DNA of 64,000 nt from Rhizobium sp. 32-5/1 (lineage in GTDB: Bacteria; Pseudomonadota; Alphaproteobacteria; Rhizobiales; Rhizobiaceae), in NCBI RefSeq assembly GCF_029537235.1, contig NZ_CP120638.1, positions 3,102,501 through 3,166,500 on the forward strand, read 5' to 3'. Of this stretch, positions 1-9,925 are shown piece after piece. How positions within the stretch are numbered: the stretch's first letter is position 1; the number at the start of each line of letters is the position of its first letter. The translations under genes and the position numbers were made by a program. The notes under the pieces were generated by a model. That model was not told the origin of the DNA, did no database searches, and saw nothing but the letters and a program-made list of their open reading frames with translations.

Positions 1-448
1 AGCGGCGCTTCCCGCCGGCAGACCTATGGTTCTTGCGATCTTTTTGCCTTTTCGCTTTGCCGTTACAAAGGCCAAAAAGTCAACTCCGTTGCGCTATCGC
101 AATCGATGGGGACGGAGAAAATGCAATTGCTGCGAGTCCTTGTGGTCAAATCTGGCCTATTTTATTAGAGACCAGGTAACCATTTCCCGATTTAAGTCAT
201 TGAACAAGCGGATACGCTGATGTTTCGAAGCAAGAACCGAAGGTAAATGATTTTGCAGCGATCACTATGCAAGGTTGCAAAAATCGAGTATTCTTTAGGA
301 TTGCTGCAATATTTGGTTGAATTACCTCAGGTAGTCTTTTCCACCACTGCATGTGGGGCCGATCAGCAACCCATTTTACCAGAGAATGACTGAAATCTTT
401 CGTTAAAGCCTCCGGCATAACAATTCTCCAAACCGGAGCAGAGGGTTC
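1..448. other. Non-coding lead-in, no gene recognised
   Basis: I see no convincing gene here. The short open frames do not resemble a known protein, and the leftward one overlaps the start of the following real gene. The stretch is less GC-rich than the genes around it, which fits an intergenic or promoter region for the GGDEF-EAL gene. The purine-rich AGAGGG just before position 449 is that gene's ribosome binding site. Confidence 0.5.
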
Positions 449-2755
449 ATGAAAGCAAATGAGCAGGGCGCTCTTCCAACGGATGTCTACCTTTCGTTTG
501 TAAGTTCGCTCTATGAGCATCGGAACACTCTTCTGATCGGCATGCTTTCGCATGTCGTAACGTTCAGCCTTGTTTTCGCGAAGACCTCGGATTTTTTATA
601 TCGCCTGCTGTGTGGCGGTCGTGCTTGTCTGGCTGGTGCGCCGATCGGGCATGCTTAAGTTCGACCGCGTTGATCTCTCTGCCTTGGATTACCAGAGCAT
701 CCGCACCTGGGAAAATCGCTACAATGCAGGTGCAGTCTGCGCAACGCTGACGCTGGGATCGGCGTGCGGCTATGCAGTCCTGGTTTCGCAGGATGCCTTT
801 GCCGAGTTGGCCTGCATCTCGGTTACACTGGCAACCATGGTTTCCGTTGTCGGTCGCAATTACGGTTCAGCGCGCGCGGTGGTGTTGCTGACATTCTCCG
901 CCTGCGGTCCGATCGTAATTGGATTGTTGGCCTTATTTGACGGCTACATGGCTATTCTGGCCCTGTTGATGGTGCCTTTCATCCTGACCACGTGGGCAAT
1001 GGCAACGGGGGTCCGCGAGTTCCTCTACAAGAACGTTATGGCGGCCAGGGAAATTTCAACGATTGCGGCGCGTTTTGATGTGGCACTCAACAACATGCCA
1101 CACGGTCTGTTCATGCTGGATTCCGGCAACCGGATTCTCGTTGCCAACCGCCGCGCCTGTGAACTGCTCAATCTGGGGGATCATGCGCGGCTCAAGGATT
1201 GCCATCTCGATGCGGTTCTCCGTTACGGCGTGCGTCATACATTCCTTGATCACGATCGGGCAAAGCAGGTCCTGCGCCAGCTCGACCAACTGGTGAAGGG
1301 CGTGCAGTCGCGCGCCTTGATCCCCTTCTCCGATGATCTGTTTCTTGAATTCTCGGCCAGTCGTCGTGCCCATGGCGGGGTCGTCCTGATTTTCGAAGAT
1401 GTCACCGCAAGGGTCCGGGCAGAAAAGAAAATTCTGCAGATGGTGCGGTTCGATACGCTGACTGGTCTTCCCAATCGGGACTATTTCTCCGACCTCGTCA
1501 ACAATGCGCTGGCGGAGCGCATGGAGCCCGGTCCGATCGGTTTCATGGTTCTCGATGTTGCCGAGTTCAAGCATGTCAACGACACGAAGGGCCATGTCGT
1601 CGGCGACAGGTTGTTGTGCGCCATCGCCGAGCGGCTGAAAAAATCAGCGCCGAATCGGCAATCGCCGCCCGCTTGATGGGCGACGAATTTGTGCTGTTCT
1701 TCCCGAACGAGTGCAATCGCGACGATCTCGAAGAGCGCATGCGCGCCGTTCACGGGCAAATGCGTGGCTCCTACAATGCACGCGGCTTCACCTTCAGCAT
1801 GTCGATGAGCGCGGGCTACGTCGTTGCATCGAGCGCCGGTTTCCGCCTCGATGACCTGCAGATTAAGGCCGACCTTGCGCTTTTCGAAACAAAGAGCCGC
1901 AACAAGGGCGGCTGCACCGCGTTCGAGGCGGAGATGGATGCGCTTTATCTCGATCGCCAGAAACTGAAATCCGATCTACGGGAAGCGCTCGAAAATAGTC
2001 ATCTTTCCGTCGCCTATCAGCCTATGTTCCTGCCGGATGGGACGGGGATAGAATGCTGTGAGGCACTGGCGCGCTGGACACACCGCGAGCGCGGGCCGGT
2101 GTCGCCAGTCGTTTTTATTCAACTGGCCGAAGAAATGGGCGTTGTCTCGGAGATAACGCATTTCATGCTTCGTCAGGCCTGCCGGGATTGTTTGACATGG
2201 CCCGCTCATATCGCCGTTTCGGTCAACCTGTCGGCATTGGATCTTAGAAACAGCGATATCGTCGCATTTATCACGGATACATTGGCGGAGACAGGGCTTG
2301 ATCCTTCTCGGCTACATCTCGAGGTCACCGAAAGCTGCCTGCTGGAAGAGGCGGTTAAGGTTCAGACCATCCTGCAGGAATTGCGGGCACGCGGTATAAC
2401 GATCGCTATTGACGATTTTGGTACCGGTTATTCCAGCCTCAGCTATCTCGATGCGCTGCCGCTGGACATCGTCAAGATCGACCGTTCTTTCGTTCGCAAC
2501 ATTCGCGAGGACGAGCGCCGCTTCAAGCTGTTGCGCGGCACCGTCAACCTTTCCCGCGAGCTGGGCCTGAAGATTGTCATCGAAGGGGTCGAAACAGAAG
2601 ACCAGCTTGCCCTGATCAACGAGTTCAAATGCGCCGATCTGGTGCAAGGCTACGTGTTTGCCGCCCCGATGCCCTCCCTTTCGATCGAGAGTCTCTGCGA
2701 GACCCTGGCGAAGAAGACCCAAACTGCCAAGCGGCGCAGTCGACATATCGCCTGA
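449..2755 (+). CDS. Membrane-bound GGDEF-EAL c-di-GMP protein with PAS domain (two frameshifts)
   Basis: Predicted c-di-GMP turnover enzyme of about 768 aa. An N-terminal block of hydrophobic helices (about residues 25-200) is followed by a PAS region (about 210-310), a GGDEF domain (about 330-490) and an EAL domain (about 500-760). The EAL part keeps the full catalytic set: EALARW, SVNLSA, LEVTES, DDFGTGYSSL, KIDRSF, IEGVE and QGY, so phosphodiesterase activity is expected. The cyclase signature reads MGDEF in place of [G/A/S]GDEF, so cyclase activity is doubtful. The frame breaks twice: a T6 run at 592-597 reads correctly as T5, and an A6 run at 1638-1643 as A7. The two shifts cancel, and the repaired join gives KTSDFYIACC and RLKKISAES. 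Start 449 has AGAGGG upstream. A FeeM-like gene follows on the same strand. Confidence 0.85.
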
Positions 2756-2762
2756 CATTCCT

Positions 2763-2801
2763 CCGAAATTTGCACCAGTCGGCTGGTTTGGAAAATTTCG
2801 G
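2763..2801 (+). terminator. Hairpin after the GGDEF-EAL gene
   Basis: CCGAAATTT (2763-2771) pairs with AAATTTCGG (2793-2801), and the inner ACCAG pairs with CTGGT. It begins eight bases after the stop codon. There is no strong T tract behind it, so the termination role is tentative. Confidence 0.4.
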
Positions 2802-2993
2802 TGTTCCCCGAAATAGCTCTGATTGAATTTTACGCGCAGTTTTCTAGTGAATTATGGTTGTGAGGCGATTTCTTGCTATTAAAACTTAACCTTTTATTAA
2901 CCTTAATAAATAGTATCTGACCGAGTTTATTTAATTAGATTGTGACTTTATCGACTCTTGATAGATTAATATTTCGTTAATGAGGTATTATTC

Positions 2994-3752
2994 ATGAGTC
3001 CAGCCGCTTCAACGCAGGGTCGTTTCTCGGAAAAATTATTGGAGTTGCTGGATCACGTGGAATATCGCCGGGTCGAGACCGGGGAGGATATGGAAGATGT
3101 TGCCCGCATTCGATTCAAGGCCTACCAGATGGCCGACATTCTGCCCTTGTCCGGTTCAACGCTGATCGATGATATCGATTTCGATAGCCACGCCTACGTC
3201 TTCGGCATCTATTTCGAGGAACGGCTGATCAGCACGGTGCGCGTCCATCACGTGACGCCTGAGCATCGGGTCAGTTCATCCGGGTCGGTCTTTGGCAAGG
3301 AGATCGATGGTTTTCTCGATGCCGGGATGAGCCTGATCGATCCAGTGCGGCTGGCGGCTGATCCTGAAATCCTGAAAGAGATGCCGGCTATCCCCTATCT
3401 GACGTTGCGGGTCGCAACCATGGCGTCGGAACATTTCGATGTCGATCGTTGCCTGTCCCTGGTCAAGCCGCAGCATGCGGCATTCTACAAACGCATCTTC
3501 GATGCCGATACGATCGTTTCGCCGCAAAAGAACTGCGGCAACTATAAGATCGATCTCACGTTGCTTGCCGCCCGCGTCCGTGAAATCAGGCCATGGCTCT
3601 ACACGCGGTTTCCATTCTTCGATTCGGAACCGTTCGAACGGCGCCTGATGTTCCAGGGCAATGAGCAGGCCGCATTCAGGCCGTTGACGATCCGGCCAAC
3701 CGCGCGGCTTGCGATGACCACGCACAATCGAACGCAGCTGCCCGCCGAATAG
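2994..3752 (+). CDS. FeeM-like N-acyl amino acid synthase / GNAT-fold acyltransferase
   Basis: The 252-aa product resembles the autoinducer-synthase-like GNAT proteins of the FeeM group, which join a fatty acyl chain from acyl carrier protein to an amino acid. Supporting stretches are the N-terminal VARIRFKAYQMADILP, a central strand STVRVHHVTPEHR, the SLIDPVRLAADP segment, and the C-terminal block YLTLRVATMASEHF followed by LVKPQHAAFYKRIF. It has no signal peptide or membrane helix, so it should act in the cytoplasm or at the membrane face. The upstream gap of about 240 bases is AT-rich and probably holds its own promoter. The neighbouring c-di-GMP gene suggests a possible link to envelope or biofilm lipids, which is inference. 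The substrate cannot be read from sequence, and a plain GNAT role is the alternative. Confidence 0.6.
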   Translation: MSPAASTQGRFSEKLLELLDHVEYRRVETGEDMEDVARIRFKAYQMADILPLSGSTLIDDIDFDSHAYVFGIYFEERLISTVRVHHVTPEHRVSSSGSVFGKEIDGFLDAGMSLIDPVRLAADPEILKEMPAIPYLTLRVATMASEHFDVDRCLSLVKPQHAAFYKRIFDADTIVSPQKNCGNYKIDLTLLAARVREIRPWLYTRFPFFDSEPFERRLMFQGNEQAAFRPLTIRPTARLAMTTHNRTQLPAE

Positions 3753-3950
3753 CCTCGAGCGAGCCGCGTAAAGCGATATGCCGCAGTTTGGGGAGGCGGG
3801 TTTTTATTGCGCTTCCACGCTGGTTTGTATAAGGCCAAGAGACGAGGTTGTGGGCGTGTTGCGGGCCGGCTTCGGTGGCATTGGTTTTATACGAAGTGCG
3901 GTTTCGACGGCTTTGTCGTAGAGAGCGCAGAATTCTGGGAGATATTGACG

Positions 3951-4175
3951 ATGGCTGAACATCAATCCGGACCGGTTGAAACCGGTGCACCGATGGATTA
4001 TGCGGAGCATGAGAAGACATACACCTTCTTTCTGGCCGCGTCGAAGTATGTGACGATCTTCTGCGTCGCGCTTCTGATTGCCATGGCTGCCGGTTTCTTC
4101 ACCAGTGCCGGCTTTTTTACGGCAACCGTGCTGTTCATTCTTCTCAACGTCGCCGGTGTCGTGCTTCTGCGCTAA
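3951..4175 (+). CDS. aa3-type cytochrome c oxidase subunit IV (small alphaproteobacterial type)
   Basis: A 74-aa protein with a short soluble N-terminus (MDYAEHEKTYTFF) and two closely packed hydrophobic segments (about residues 29-48 and 52-72) ending LRstop. This matches the small bacterial aa3 oxidase subunit IV family (COX4_pro_2), an accessory single-hairpin membrane subunit of the terminal oxidase. Start 3951 was chosen because GGGAG lies about ten bases upstream and the conserved MAEH start follows; a longer open frame back to 3807 gives low-complexity residues unlike the family. It lies directly ahead of the pnt genes, an arrangement I recall from related rhizobia. Confidence 0.85.
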   Translation: MAEHQSGPVETGAPMDYAEHEKTYTFFLAASKYVTIFCVALLIAMAAGFFTSAGFFTATVLFILLNVAGVVLLR

Positions 4176-4382
4176 CCGGCCGGCTTTCCGGACATTGATC
4201 GAAACGGATCATGGGAGTGATGGTCCTGTTTCCTTTTTCCTGATGTTTCAGTCGGGTTGTCAGGCGCGTGCGTTGGCCGATGGTTAGGGCCGCGGTTCAT
4301 GCGCGAATTAAATGAGGATGGAGGAGAGGATCCCGCGCAACGCCGGAAGGTGGCCGGGGCCTGTTCATCTGGGGGAGGACAT

Positions 4383-5540
4383 GTGGTCCAGACTGTATTT
4401 GTAGCCAATGAAAGCCATCCCGACGAGGGGCGCGTTTCCGCATCGCCGGACAGTGTGAAAAAGCTGAAGACGCTGGGTTTCGACGTTGTCGTTGAAGCGG
4501 GCGCCGGTCTCCTGTCGCGCATACCGGACGCCGATTTCGAGAAAGCCGGTGCGCGGATTGGCGCGGCTGCCGATGCGAAGGAGGCCGATGTCGTGTTGCG
4601 CGTTCGTCGTCCGGCGAGCGCGGAGATTGCGGGCTACAAGTCCGGCGCCATCGTCATCGCGATCATGGACCCTTACGGTCAGGAGGCTGCGCTTTCCGAG
4701 ATGGCGTCTGCCGGGCTGACTGCCTTTGCCATGGAACTGATGCCGCGCATCACCCGCGCCCAGTCGATGGACGTGCTGTCGAGCCAGGCAAACCTTGCCG
4801 GCTATCAGGCCGTCATAGATGCCGCGGGCGAATTCGACCGCGCCATGCCGATGATGATGACGGCGGCCGGCACGGTTCCGGCGGCCAAGGTCTTTGTCAT
4901 GGGTGCCGGCGTTGCCGGTCTGCAGGCGATCGCGACCGCGCGTCGCCTCGGCGCTGTCGTCTCCGCCACCGATGTTCGTCCTGCCTCCAAGGAGCAGGTG
5001 GCCTCGCTCGGCGCCAAGTTCATCGCAGTCGAGGACGACGAGTTCAAGGCTGCAGAAACCTCGGGCGGTTATGCCAAGCCGATGTCGGAAGCCTATCAGG
5101 CCAAACAGGCCGTATTGACCGCCGAGCATCTTGCCAAGCAGGATATCGTCATTACCACGGCGCTGATCCCGGGACGTCCGGCGCCGCGGTTGATCACCCG
5201 CGACATGCTGAAGGCGATGAAACCCGGTTCGATCGCGGTCGATCTCGCGGTCGAACGCGGCGGCAATATCGAGGGTGCCGTTGCCGGCTCCATTGTCGAG
5301 GTCGAAGGCGTCAAGGTCGTCGGCTATAACAATGTGCCAGGCCGTATCGCCACCAGCGCGTCCTCGCTCTACGCCAAGAACCTCGTCACGTTCCTTGAGA
5401 CCATGGTCGACAAGGAAACCAAGGTGCTTGCCCTCAACACCGAGGATGAACTGGTCAAGGCAACGATGCTGACTCATGGCGGAACCATCGTCCATCCGAA
5501 TTTCGCACCGGTTCCGGCCGAAGGCGTAGCTACAGCTTAA
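4383..5540 (+). CDS. pntAA: NAD(P) transhydrogenase subunit alpha part 1
   Basis: A 385-aa soluble NAD(H)-binding subunit (domain I) of proton-translocating transhydrogenase, which uses the proton gradient to drive hydride transfer from NADH to NADP+. It contains the alanine-dehydrogenase/PntA N-terminal signature region, the nucleotide-binding loop FVMGAGVAGLQAIATARRLG (about residues 160-180) and TDVRPASKEQV. The mobile-loop and C-terminal region YNNVPGRIATSASSLYAKN is also typical. I chose the GTG at 4383 because GGGGGAGGA sits just upstream; the ATG at 4381 is out of frame, and in-frame codons further upstream give non-homologous residues. The split pntAA/pntAB/pntB arrangement, as in Rhodospirillum, is normal for this group. 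Confidence 0.95.
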   Translation: MVQTVFVANESHPDEGRVSASPDSVKKLKTLGFDVVVEAGAGLLSRIPDADFEKAGARIGAAADAKEADVVLRVRRPASAEIAGYKSGAIVIAIMDPYGQEAALSEMASAGLTAFAMELMPRITRAQSMDVLSSQANLAGYQAVIDAAGEFDRAMPMMMTAAGTVPAAKVFVMGAGVAGLQAIATARRLGAVVSATDVRPASKEQVASLGAKFIAVEDDEFKAAETSGGYAKPMSEAYQAKQAVLTAEHLAKQDIVITTALIPGRPAPRLITRDMLKAMKPGSIAVDLAVERGGNIEGAVAGSIVEVEGVKVVGYNNVPGRIATSASSLYAKNLVTFLETMVDKETKVLALNTEDELVKATMLTHGGTIVHPNFAPVPAEGVATA

Positions 5541-5601
5541 GAATTTAAGAGGGCGGTTTTGCGCTTCGGGGAGAGGTGCTGCCGTTCAAGGGAGATGATT
5601 T

Positions 5602-6011
5602 ATGGCCAATGACCTTCTCGACAAGGCAATCGGCGACCTCGACCGGGCGGTCGAAGCGGTGCGTATCGCAGCTGAATATATACCGGACGCGGCAGGTGCG
5701 GCCGCCCACGGGCTCAGCGGCGGCATGATCGATCCCTTCGTTTTCCAACTGGCGATTTTCGTGCTGTCGATCTTCGTCGGCTACTACGTCGTCTGGTCGG
5801 TGACGCCAGCGCTGCACACGCCGCTGATGGCCGTCACCAATGCGATTTCGTCTGTCATCGTCGTCGGCGCGCTTCTCGCGGTCGGCATTTCGGCGTCCGG
5901 CCTTGCCACGGGCTTTGGCTTCGTGGCGCTGATCCTCGCCTCGGTCAATATCTTCGGCGGTTTCCTCGTCACCCAGCGCATGCTTGCCATGTACAAGAAA
6001 AAGACAAGTGA
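5602..6011 (+). CDS. pntAB: NAD(P) transhydrogenase subunit alpha part 2 (3' frameshift)
   Basis: The membrane half of the alpha subunit, 136 aa after repair, with about three transmembrane helices (around residues 50-70, 80-100 and 105-125) that help form the proton channel with PntB. As read, the frame runs on into pntB because the A5 run at 5998-6002 has probably lost an A. With A6 the protein ends KKKDK at a TGA at 6009-6011, 12 bases before the pntB ATG and right at the pntB ribosome binding site GAGGG. That exact fit is strong evidence for a base-calling error. As read, the frame would continue to 6138. Confidence 0.9.
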
Positions 6012-6023
6012 GGGCCTGAGCCG

Positions 6024-7424
6024 ATGTCACCCAATATCGCTGCGTTCCTCTATCTCGTCTCCGGCGTGCTGTTCATCATGGCACTGCGCGGCCTGTCGCA
6101 CCCGACCACTTCGCGCCGCGGCAATATCCTCGGCATGAGCGGCATGGGCATCGCCATCGTTACGACGCTGCTGCTCGCGATGCCGTCCTTTGGCGGCCTT
6201 GTGCTGATCCTGCTCGGTCTTGCCATTGGCGGCGGGGCAGGGGCCTATATCGCCCGCTCGATCCCGATGACCTCGATGCCGCAGCTTGTTGCCGGCTTCC
6301 ATTCGCTGGTTGGCCTTGCTGCCGTTCTGGTCGCAGCCTCCGCGCTCTATACGCCGTCCTCCTTCGGCATCGGCGCGGTCGGCTCTATCCATGCCGTGGC
6401 ACTGGTCGAAATGGCGCTTGGCGTTGCCATCGGCGCGATCACCTTTACCGGTTCGATCGTCGCCTTCCTGAAGCTTGACGGGCGCATGTCCGGCAAGCCG
6501 ATCATGCTGCCCTACCGGCACGCTATCAACATCGCGCTTCTGGCCCTGATTATCTTCTTCATCGTCGGGCTGGCCGCATCCGAAAGCCATTTCGATTTCT
6601 GGGCAATCGTTGTCCTGGCGCTGGCGCTGGGTGTTCTCCTGATCGTGCCGATTGGCGGCGCCGACATGCCGGTCGTCGTCTCGATGCTGAATTCCTACTC
6701 CGGCTGGGCGGCCGCCGCGCTCGGCTTCACGCTCGGCAATCTGGCGCTGATCATCACCGGCGCGCTGGTCGGCTCATCGGGTGCGATCCTGTCCTACATC
6801 ATGTGCAAAGGCATGAACCGCTCGTTTATTTCGGTCATTCTGGGCGGCTTTGGCGGTGATTCCAGCGTTGCTGCTGGCGATGACGGCGTGCAACGCACGG
6901 TCAAGCAGGGTTCGGCGGACGATGCTGCCTTCCTGATGGCCAATGCCTCGAAGGTGATCATCGTGCCGGGTTACGGCATGGCCGTCGCCCAGGCGCAGCA
7001 TGCGGTGCGCGAACTCGCCGATGCGTTGAAGAAAAACGGTGTCGAGGTGACATACGCCATCCATCCGGTCGCCGGCCGCATGCCCGGGCACATGAACGTG
7101 CTGCTCGCCGAAGCCAACGTGCCCTATGACGAAGTGTTCGAGCTGGAGGACATCAACTCGCAATTCGCGCAGGCCGATGTCGCCTATGTTATCGGCGCCA
7201 ACGACGTCACCAATCCGGCGGCCCGCGATGACAAGACGTCGCCGATCTACGGCATGCCGATCCTTGATGTCGATAAGGCCAAGACCTGTTTGTTCGTCAA
7301 GCGCTCGCTCGGCTCCGGCTATGCCGGCATCGACAATACGCTGTTCTACAAGGATGGCACGATGATGCTTTTGGGCGACGCCAAGAAAATGACCGACGAC
7401 ATCGTCAAGGCAATGGCGCATTGA
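6024..7424 (+). CDS. pntB: NAD(P) transhydrogenase subunit beta
   Basis: A 466-aa integral membrane and NADP(H)-binding subunit. The first 270 residues carry eight or nine hydrophobic helices. The C-terminal soluble domain III has the NADP motif GYGMAVAQAQHAV, then HPVAGRMPGHMNVLLAEA, IGANDVTNPAAR and VFVKRSLGSGYAGIDNTLFY-type sequence (here LFVKRSLG). Length and motifs are complete. It ends the cox4-like/pntAA/pntAB/pntB series and is followed by a clear hairpin terminator. Confidence 0.96.
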   Translation: MSPNIAAFLYLVSGVLFIMALRGLSHPTTSRRGNILGMSGMGIAIVTTLLLAMPSFGGLVLILLGLAIGGGAGAYIARSIPMTSMPQLVAGFHSLVGLAAVLVAASALYTPSSFGIGAVGSIHAVALVEMALGVAIGAITFTGSIVAFLKLDGRMSGKPIMLPYRHAINIALLALIIFFIVGLAASESHFDFWAIVVLALALGVLLIVPIGGADMPVVVSMLNSYSGWAAAALGFTLGNLALIITGALVGSSGAILSYIMCKGMNRSFISVILGGFGGDSSVAAGDDGVQRTVKQGSADDAAFLMANASKVIIVPGYGMAVAQAQHAVRELADALKKNGVEVTYAIHPVAGRMPGHMNVLLAEANVPYDEVFELEDINSQFAQADVAYVIGANDVTNPAARDDKTSPIYGMPILDVDKAKTCLFVKRSLGSGYAGIDNTLFYKDGTMMLLGDAKKMTDDIVKAMAH

Positions 7425-7428
7425 GCCG

Positions 7429-7463
7429 ATTGGGCCGCCAATTCGAGCGGCCCAATCTTTCCC
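7429..7463 (+). terminator. Terminator of the pnt operon
   Basis: A perfect 10-bp stem, ATTGGGCCGC (7429-7438) with GCGGCCCAAT (7447-7456), with an 8-base loop, then CTTTCCC. It starts five bases after the pntB stop. Confidence 0.75.
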
Positions 7464-7549
7464 GCCTACTTTTTAATCGAAATTCAATGCTCTTCACATA
7501 ATGGTTCTTTGTCACCCGCAATGGTTGGCGTAGGTTATGGAAGAGGAAC

Positions 7550-8755
7550 ATGACGTCACCTTCGCAATTCGGCTACTCAAGGGTCGGGCGGTATGTCCAA
7601 CAGCTTGACGCTGGAATCGGGTGGTTGCGGTTTGATGACGACATCGAGCGTGAATACGCGCTGCAGGTCGACAGGGATCAGCGCCGGCCCGCGATGATCA
7701 GTGGGGTCTTCTCCCTAGCCTTCATGATTCTATTCGCGATATCCGATTGCGCACGATTGTCGCTGGTGGAGCGTTTTCCCGATCTGACCGTCGATATGTG
7801 GGGTATCCTCGCAAGCCGGTTGGTGACAATCCTGGTTCTGCTTGGCTGTCTGTATATTTGTTATCGACAGCAGATGGCGTCGCGGGTGGCGCCTTTGTCC
7901 GTGGTCGCGGTGTTGACGCTAGCGGCATGTGGGGCGGTGGCGGTTTGTCTCTACAAGCGTAACGGTCTCGGCCATGCCGAGTTCGCCCAACTTCTGTTCG
8001 TCATGGGTGCGTTCGCTCCGCTGGGGCTTCGCTTCCGTCACAGCATTGTGCTCGCAGCCGGCGTTGTCGCCATGACGTTCGCATTGCGATACTGGCTGCT
8101 GCCGATGGACATGCATGGGCAGCAATTCAACGCCATGCTGCTCTTGATGCTGATCTTCTCGGCGGTCGGCGGTTATCTCCGCGAGCGTGCGTATCGGGAG
8201 CAATTCCTGTTGCGCGGCATTCTCAAAGAGCAGGCGTCGCGCGATCCCCTGACAGGGCTCGCCAACCGGCGTGATCTTGATGAGCAGCTTGAGATGATCC
8301 GTCTGCAAGCCCGGCGGGAAAAAGTGTCGGTCGGCTTGCTGTTGCTCGATATCGACTTTTTCAAGCGTTACAATGATCGCTACGGGCATCAGGCCGGCGA
8401 TCTGGCATTGCGGCGCGTGGCAGCGTGTCTGGACGCTTTTGCGCGCCGCCCGCTCGATATGGCCTGCCGGATGGGCGGAGAAGAATTCGCGCTTGTACTC
8501 TATGATTGCGGGGGAGCGTCGCTGAAGGACCGTGCGGATGAGCTTTGCGCAGAGGTGAGGGCGCTCCGTATCGAGCATGCCAAGTCCGATATCTGTGCTT
8601 TCGTGACGATCAGTATCGGAGGTGTGTTGTTCCTGCCGCAGGAAACGGCCTGGGCGGCTCTCGATCGAGCCGACCAGTTGCTTTACGAGGCCAAACGCGA
8701 AGGGCGCAATCGCACCTCTGTCGAGCGTCTATCGCCCACCGCTGCGGTCGCTTGA
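7550..8755 (+). CDS. Membrane-anchored diguanylate cyclase (GGDEF)
   Basis: A 401-aa protein with a hydrophobic N-terminal half (about six helices, residues 45-210) and a C-terminal GGDEF domain (about 230-390). The active-site motif is intact, RMGGEEFALVLYD, and the start of the domain reads DPLTGLANRRDLDE. An RPLD sequence lies exactly five residues before GGEEF and matches the RxxD inhibitory site, so feedback inhibition by c-di-GMP is likely. An LLLDIDFFKRYNDRYGHQAGD segment supplies the metal-binding Asp. Start 7550 follows GGAAGAGGAAC. The signal sensed by the membrane half is unknown. Confidence 0.92.
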   Translation: MTSPSQFGYSRVGRYVQQLDAGIGWLRFDDDIEREYALQVDRDQRRPAMISGVFSLAFMILFAISDCARLSLVERFPDLTVDMWGILASRLVTILVLLGCLYICYRQQMASRVAPLSVVAVLTLAACGAVAVCLYKRNGLGHAEFAQLLFVMGAFAPLGLRFRHSIVLAAGVVAMTFALRYWLLPMDMHGQQFNAMLLLMLIFSAVGGYLRERAYREQFLLRGILKEQASRDPLTGLANRRDLDEQLEMIRLQARREKVSVGLLLLDIDFFKRYNDRYGHQAGDLALRRVAACLDAFARRPLDMACRMGGEEFALVLYDCGGASLKDRADELCAEVRALRIEHAKSDICAFVTISIGGVLFLPQETAWAALDRADQLLYEAKREGRNRTSVERLSPTAAVA

Positions 8756-8776
8756 CCGGAGCGGCGTCTTTTCTCG

Positions 8777-9652
8777 TCAGCCGGTCGCTTTTACGCGTGC
8801 AAGTCCGGCGCGGGCAGGTTCGTATTTGGTGTCGAGCGACAGCGCGTGGCCGTAGGATTTTGCCGCCTTGGCCTTTTCGCCGCGACGTTCATAGACCAGC
8901 GCCTGGTTTGCCCAGGATTCAGCGATCTTGCCGTTCAGGTTGATGGCGGTGTTGAAATCCGCGAAGGCATTGTCGTCGTCGCCCTGTGCAACATAGGAAA
9001 TACCGCGGCCGTTATACGGCTCCGCCGAACTTGGCGACAGCGAAATCGCGGTCGAGAAATCCTCGATCGCCTGGCCGTGCTGGTTGCGAGCCTGGTAGAT
9101 CAGGCCGCGATTGTGATAGGCGCGCGGGTCGGTGGTGTCGAGCTCGATCGCCTTGTTGAAATCCGCAAAGGCCTGATCGAGCTGGCCGGCTTGGCGATAG
9201 AGATTGCCGCGACCGATATAGGCAACGTCATAGCGCGGGTTGAGCTGCAGCGCCATGTTGTAGTCGCTGGCGGCGTCCGCCTGATTGCCCATGTTGCGCT
9301 GAACCAGCGCGCGGTTGGCATAGGCCTGGTAAAAGCGCGGATTGAGCTGGATCGCCTGGTTGAAGTCCGACAGCGCCCGGCGGAATTCACCGGCGCGGCC
9401 ATAGGCCGAACCGCGGACATTGTAGCCTTCCGGATCGCTTGGGTTCGAGGCGATGACGCTCGACAGCGAAGCGATGTTTTCTTCCGTGCCCTGCGCCCGC
9501 TCGACGCGGATCATGTCCTCGGACGTGTCGGCGGTCTGGCAGCCGGACAAGGCGAGCCCGGAAGCAACCGCAATCAGCGAAGCGACAACGCGGCCGCGCG
9601 CGTTGATCTGACGAATACCGTTGCCGATCTGGCCCGAAATACCCGAAGTCAT
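8777..9652 (-). CDS. TPR-repeat lipoprotein
   Basis: A 291-aa protein starting MTSGISGQIG, with a hydrophobic stretch ending in the lipobox ALSGC (Cys about residue 37), so it should be exported and lipid-anchored. Six tetratricopeptide repeats follow from about residue 65 to the end, each with the A..N(R/Q)...Y pattern and a P or T about every 34 residues. Such proteins act as periplasmic or outer-membrane scaffolds; no enzymatic motif is present. An open frame continues 50 codons upstream to 9802, but the signal peptide fits a start at 9652. It is transcribed in the same direction as rpsU, behind the rpsU terminator, so it probably has its own promoter. Confidence 0.85.
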   Translation of the reverse strand: MTSGISGQIGNGIRQINARGRVVASLIAVASGLALSGCQTADTSEDMIRVERAQGTEENIASLSSVIASNPSDPEGYNVRGSAYGRAGEFRRALSDFNQAIQLNPRFYQAYANRALVQRNMGNQADAASDYNMALQLNPRYDVAYIGRGNLYRQAGQLDQAFADFNKAIELDTTDPRAYHNRGLIYQARNQHGQAIEDFSTAISLSPSSAEPYNGRGISYVAQGDDDNAFADFNTAINLNGKIAESWANQALVYERRGEKAKAAKSYGHALSLDTKYEPARAGLARVKATG

Positions 9653-9857
9653 GGCAGCAAATGTCAAGATTGATCCCTCGATACAGCGATGCGTCCAGGC
9701 CGTTTCGGACGCTATAACATGAATATGCGTTGTTTTGCCTGCTTTGGAAACACTTTGGCCTCGCAAGGAAGCCTCTATCGTTCCGTTTTTCAAGGGCATC
9801 ACAGCCCGGCCGCCAGGAACGCGGAAAGTTCTACGCAGCAGTCAACGCGTAAAACTG

Positions 9858-9889
9858 AAAAAGGCGGTGGCGACTGTGTCGCCCCCGCC
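9858..9889 (-). terminator. Terminator of rpsU
   Basis: GGCGGTGGCGAC (9863-9874) and GTCGCCCCCGCC (9878-9889) form a 12-bp stem with one mismatch and a 3-base loop. On the minus strand it is followed by TTTTT (9862-9858), a standard intrinsic terminator. Confidence 0.8.
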
Positions 9890-9925
9890 GGAGTATACGT
9901 CTGAAAGCGTCGAAAAGACGACCGA

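Noticed and set aside
26-553. Two short frames at the left edge
   Set aside because: No ribosome binding site or family; the leftward one overlaps the start of the GGDEF-EAL gene.
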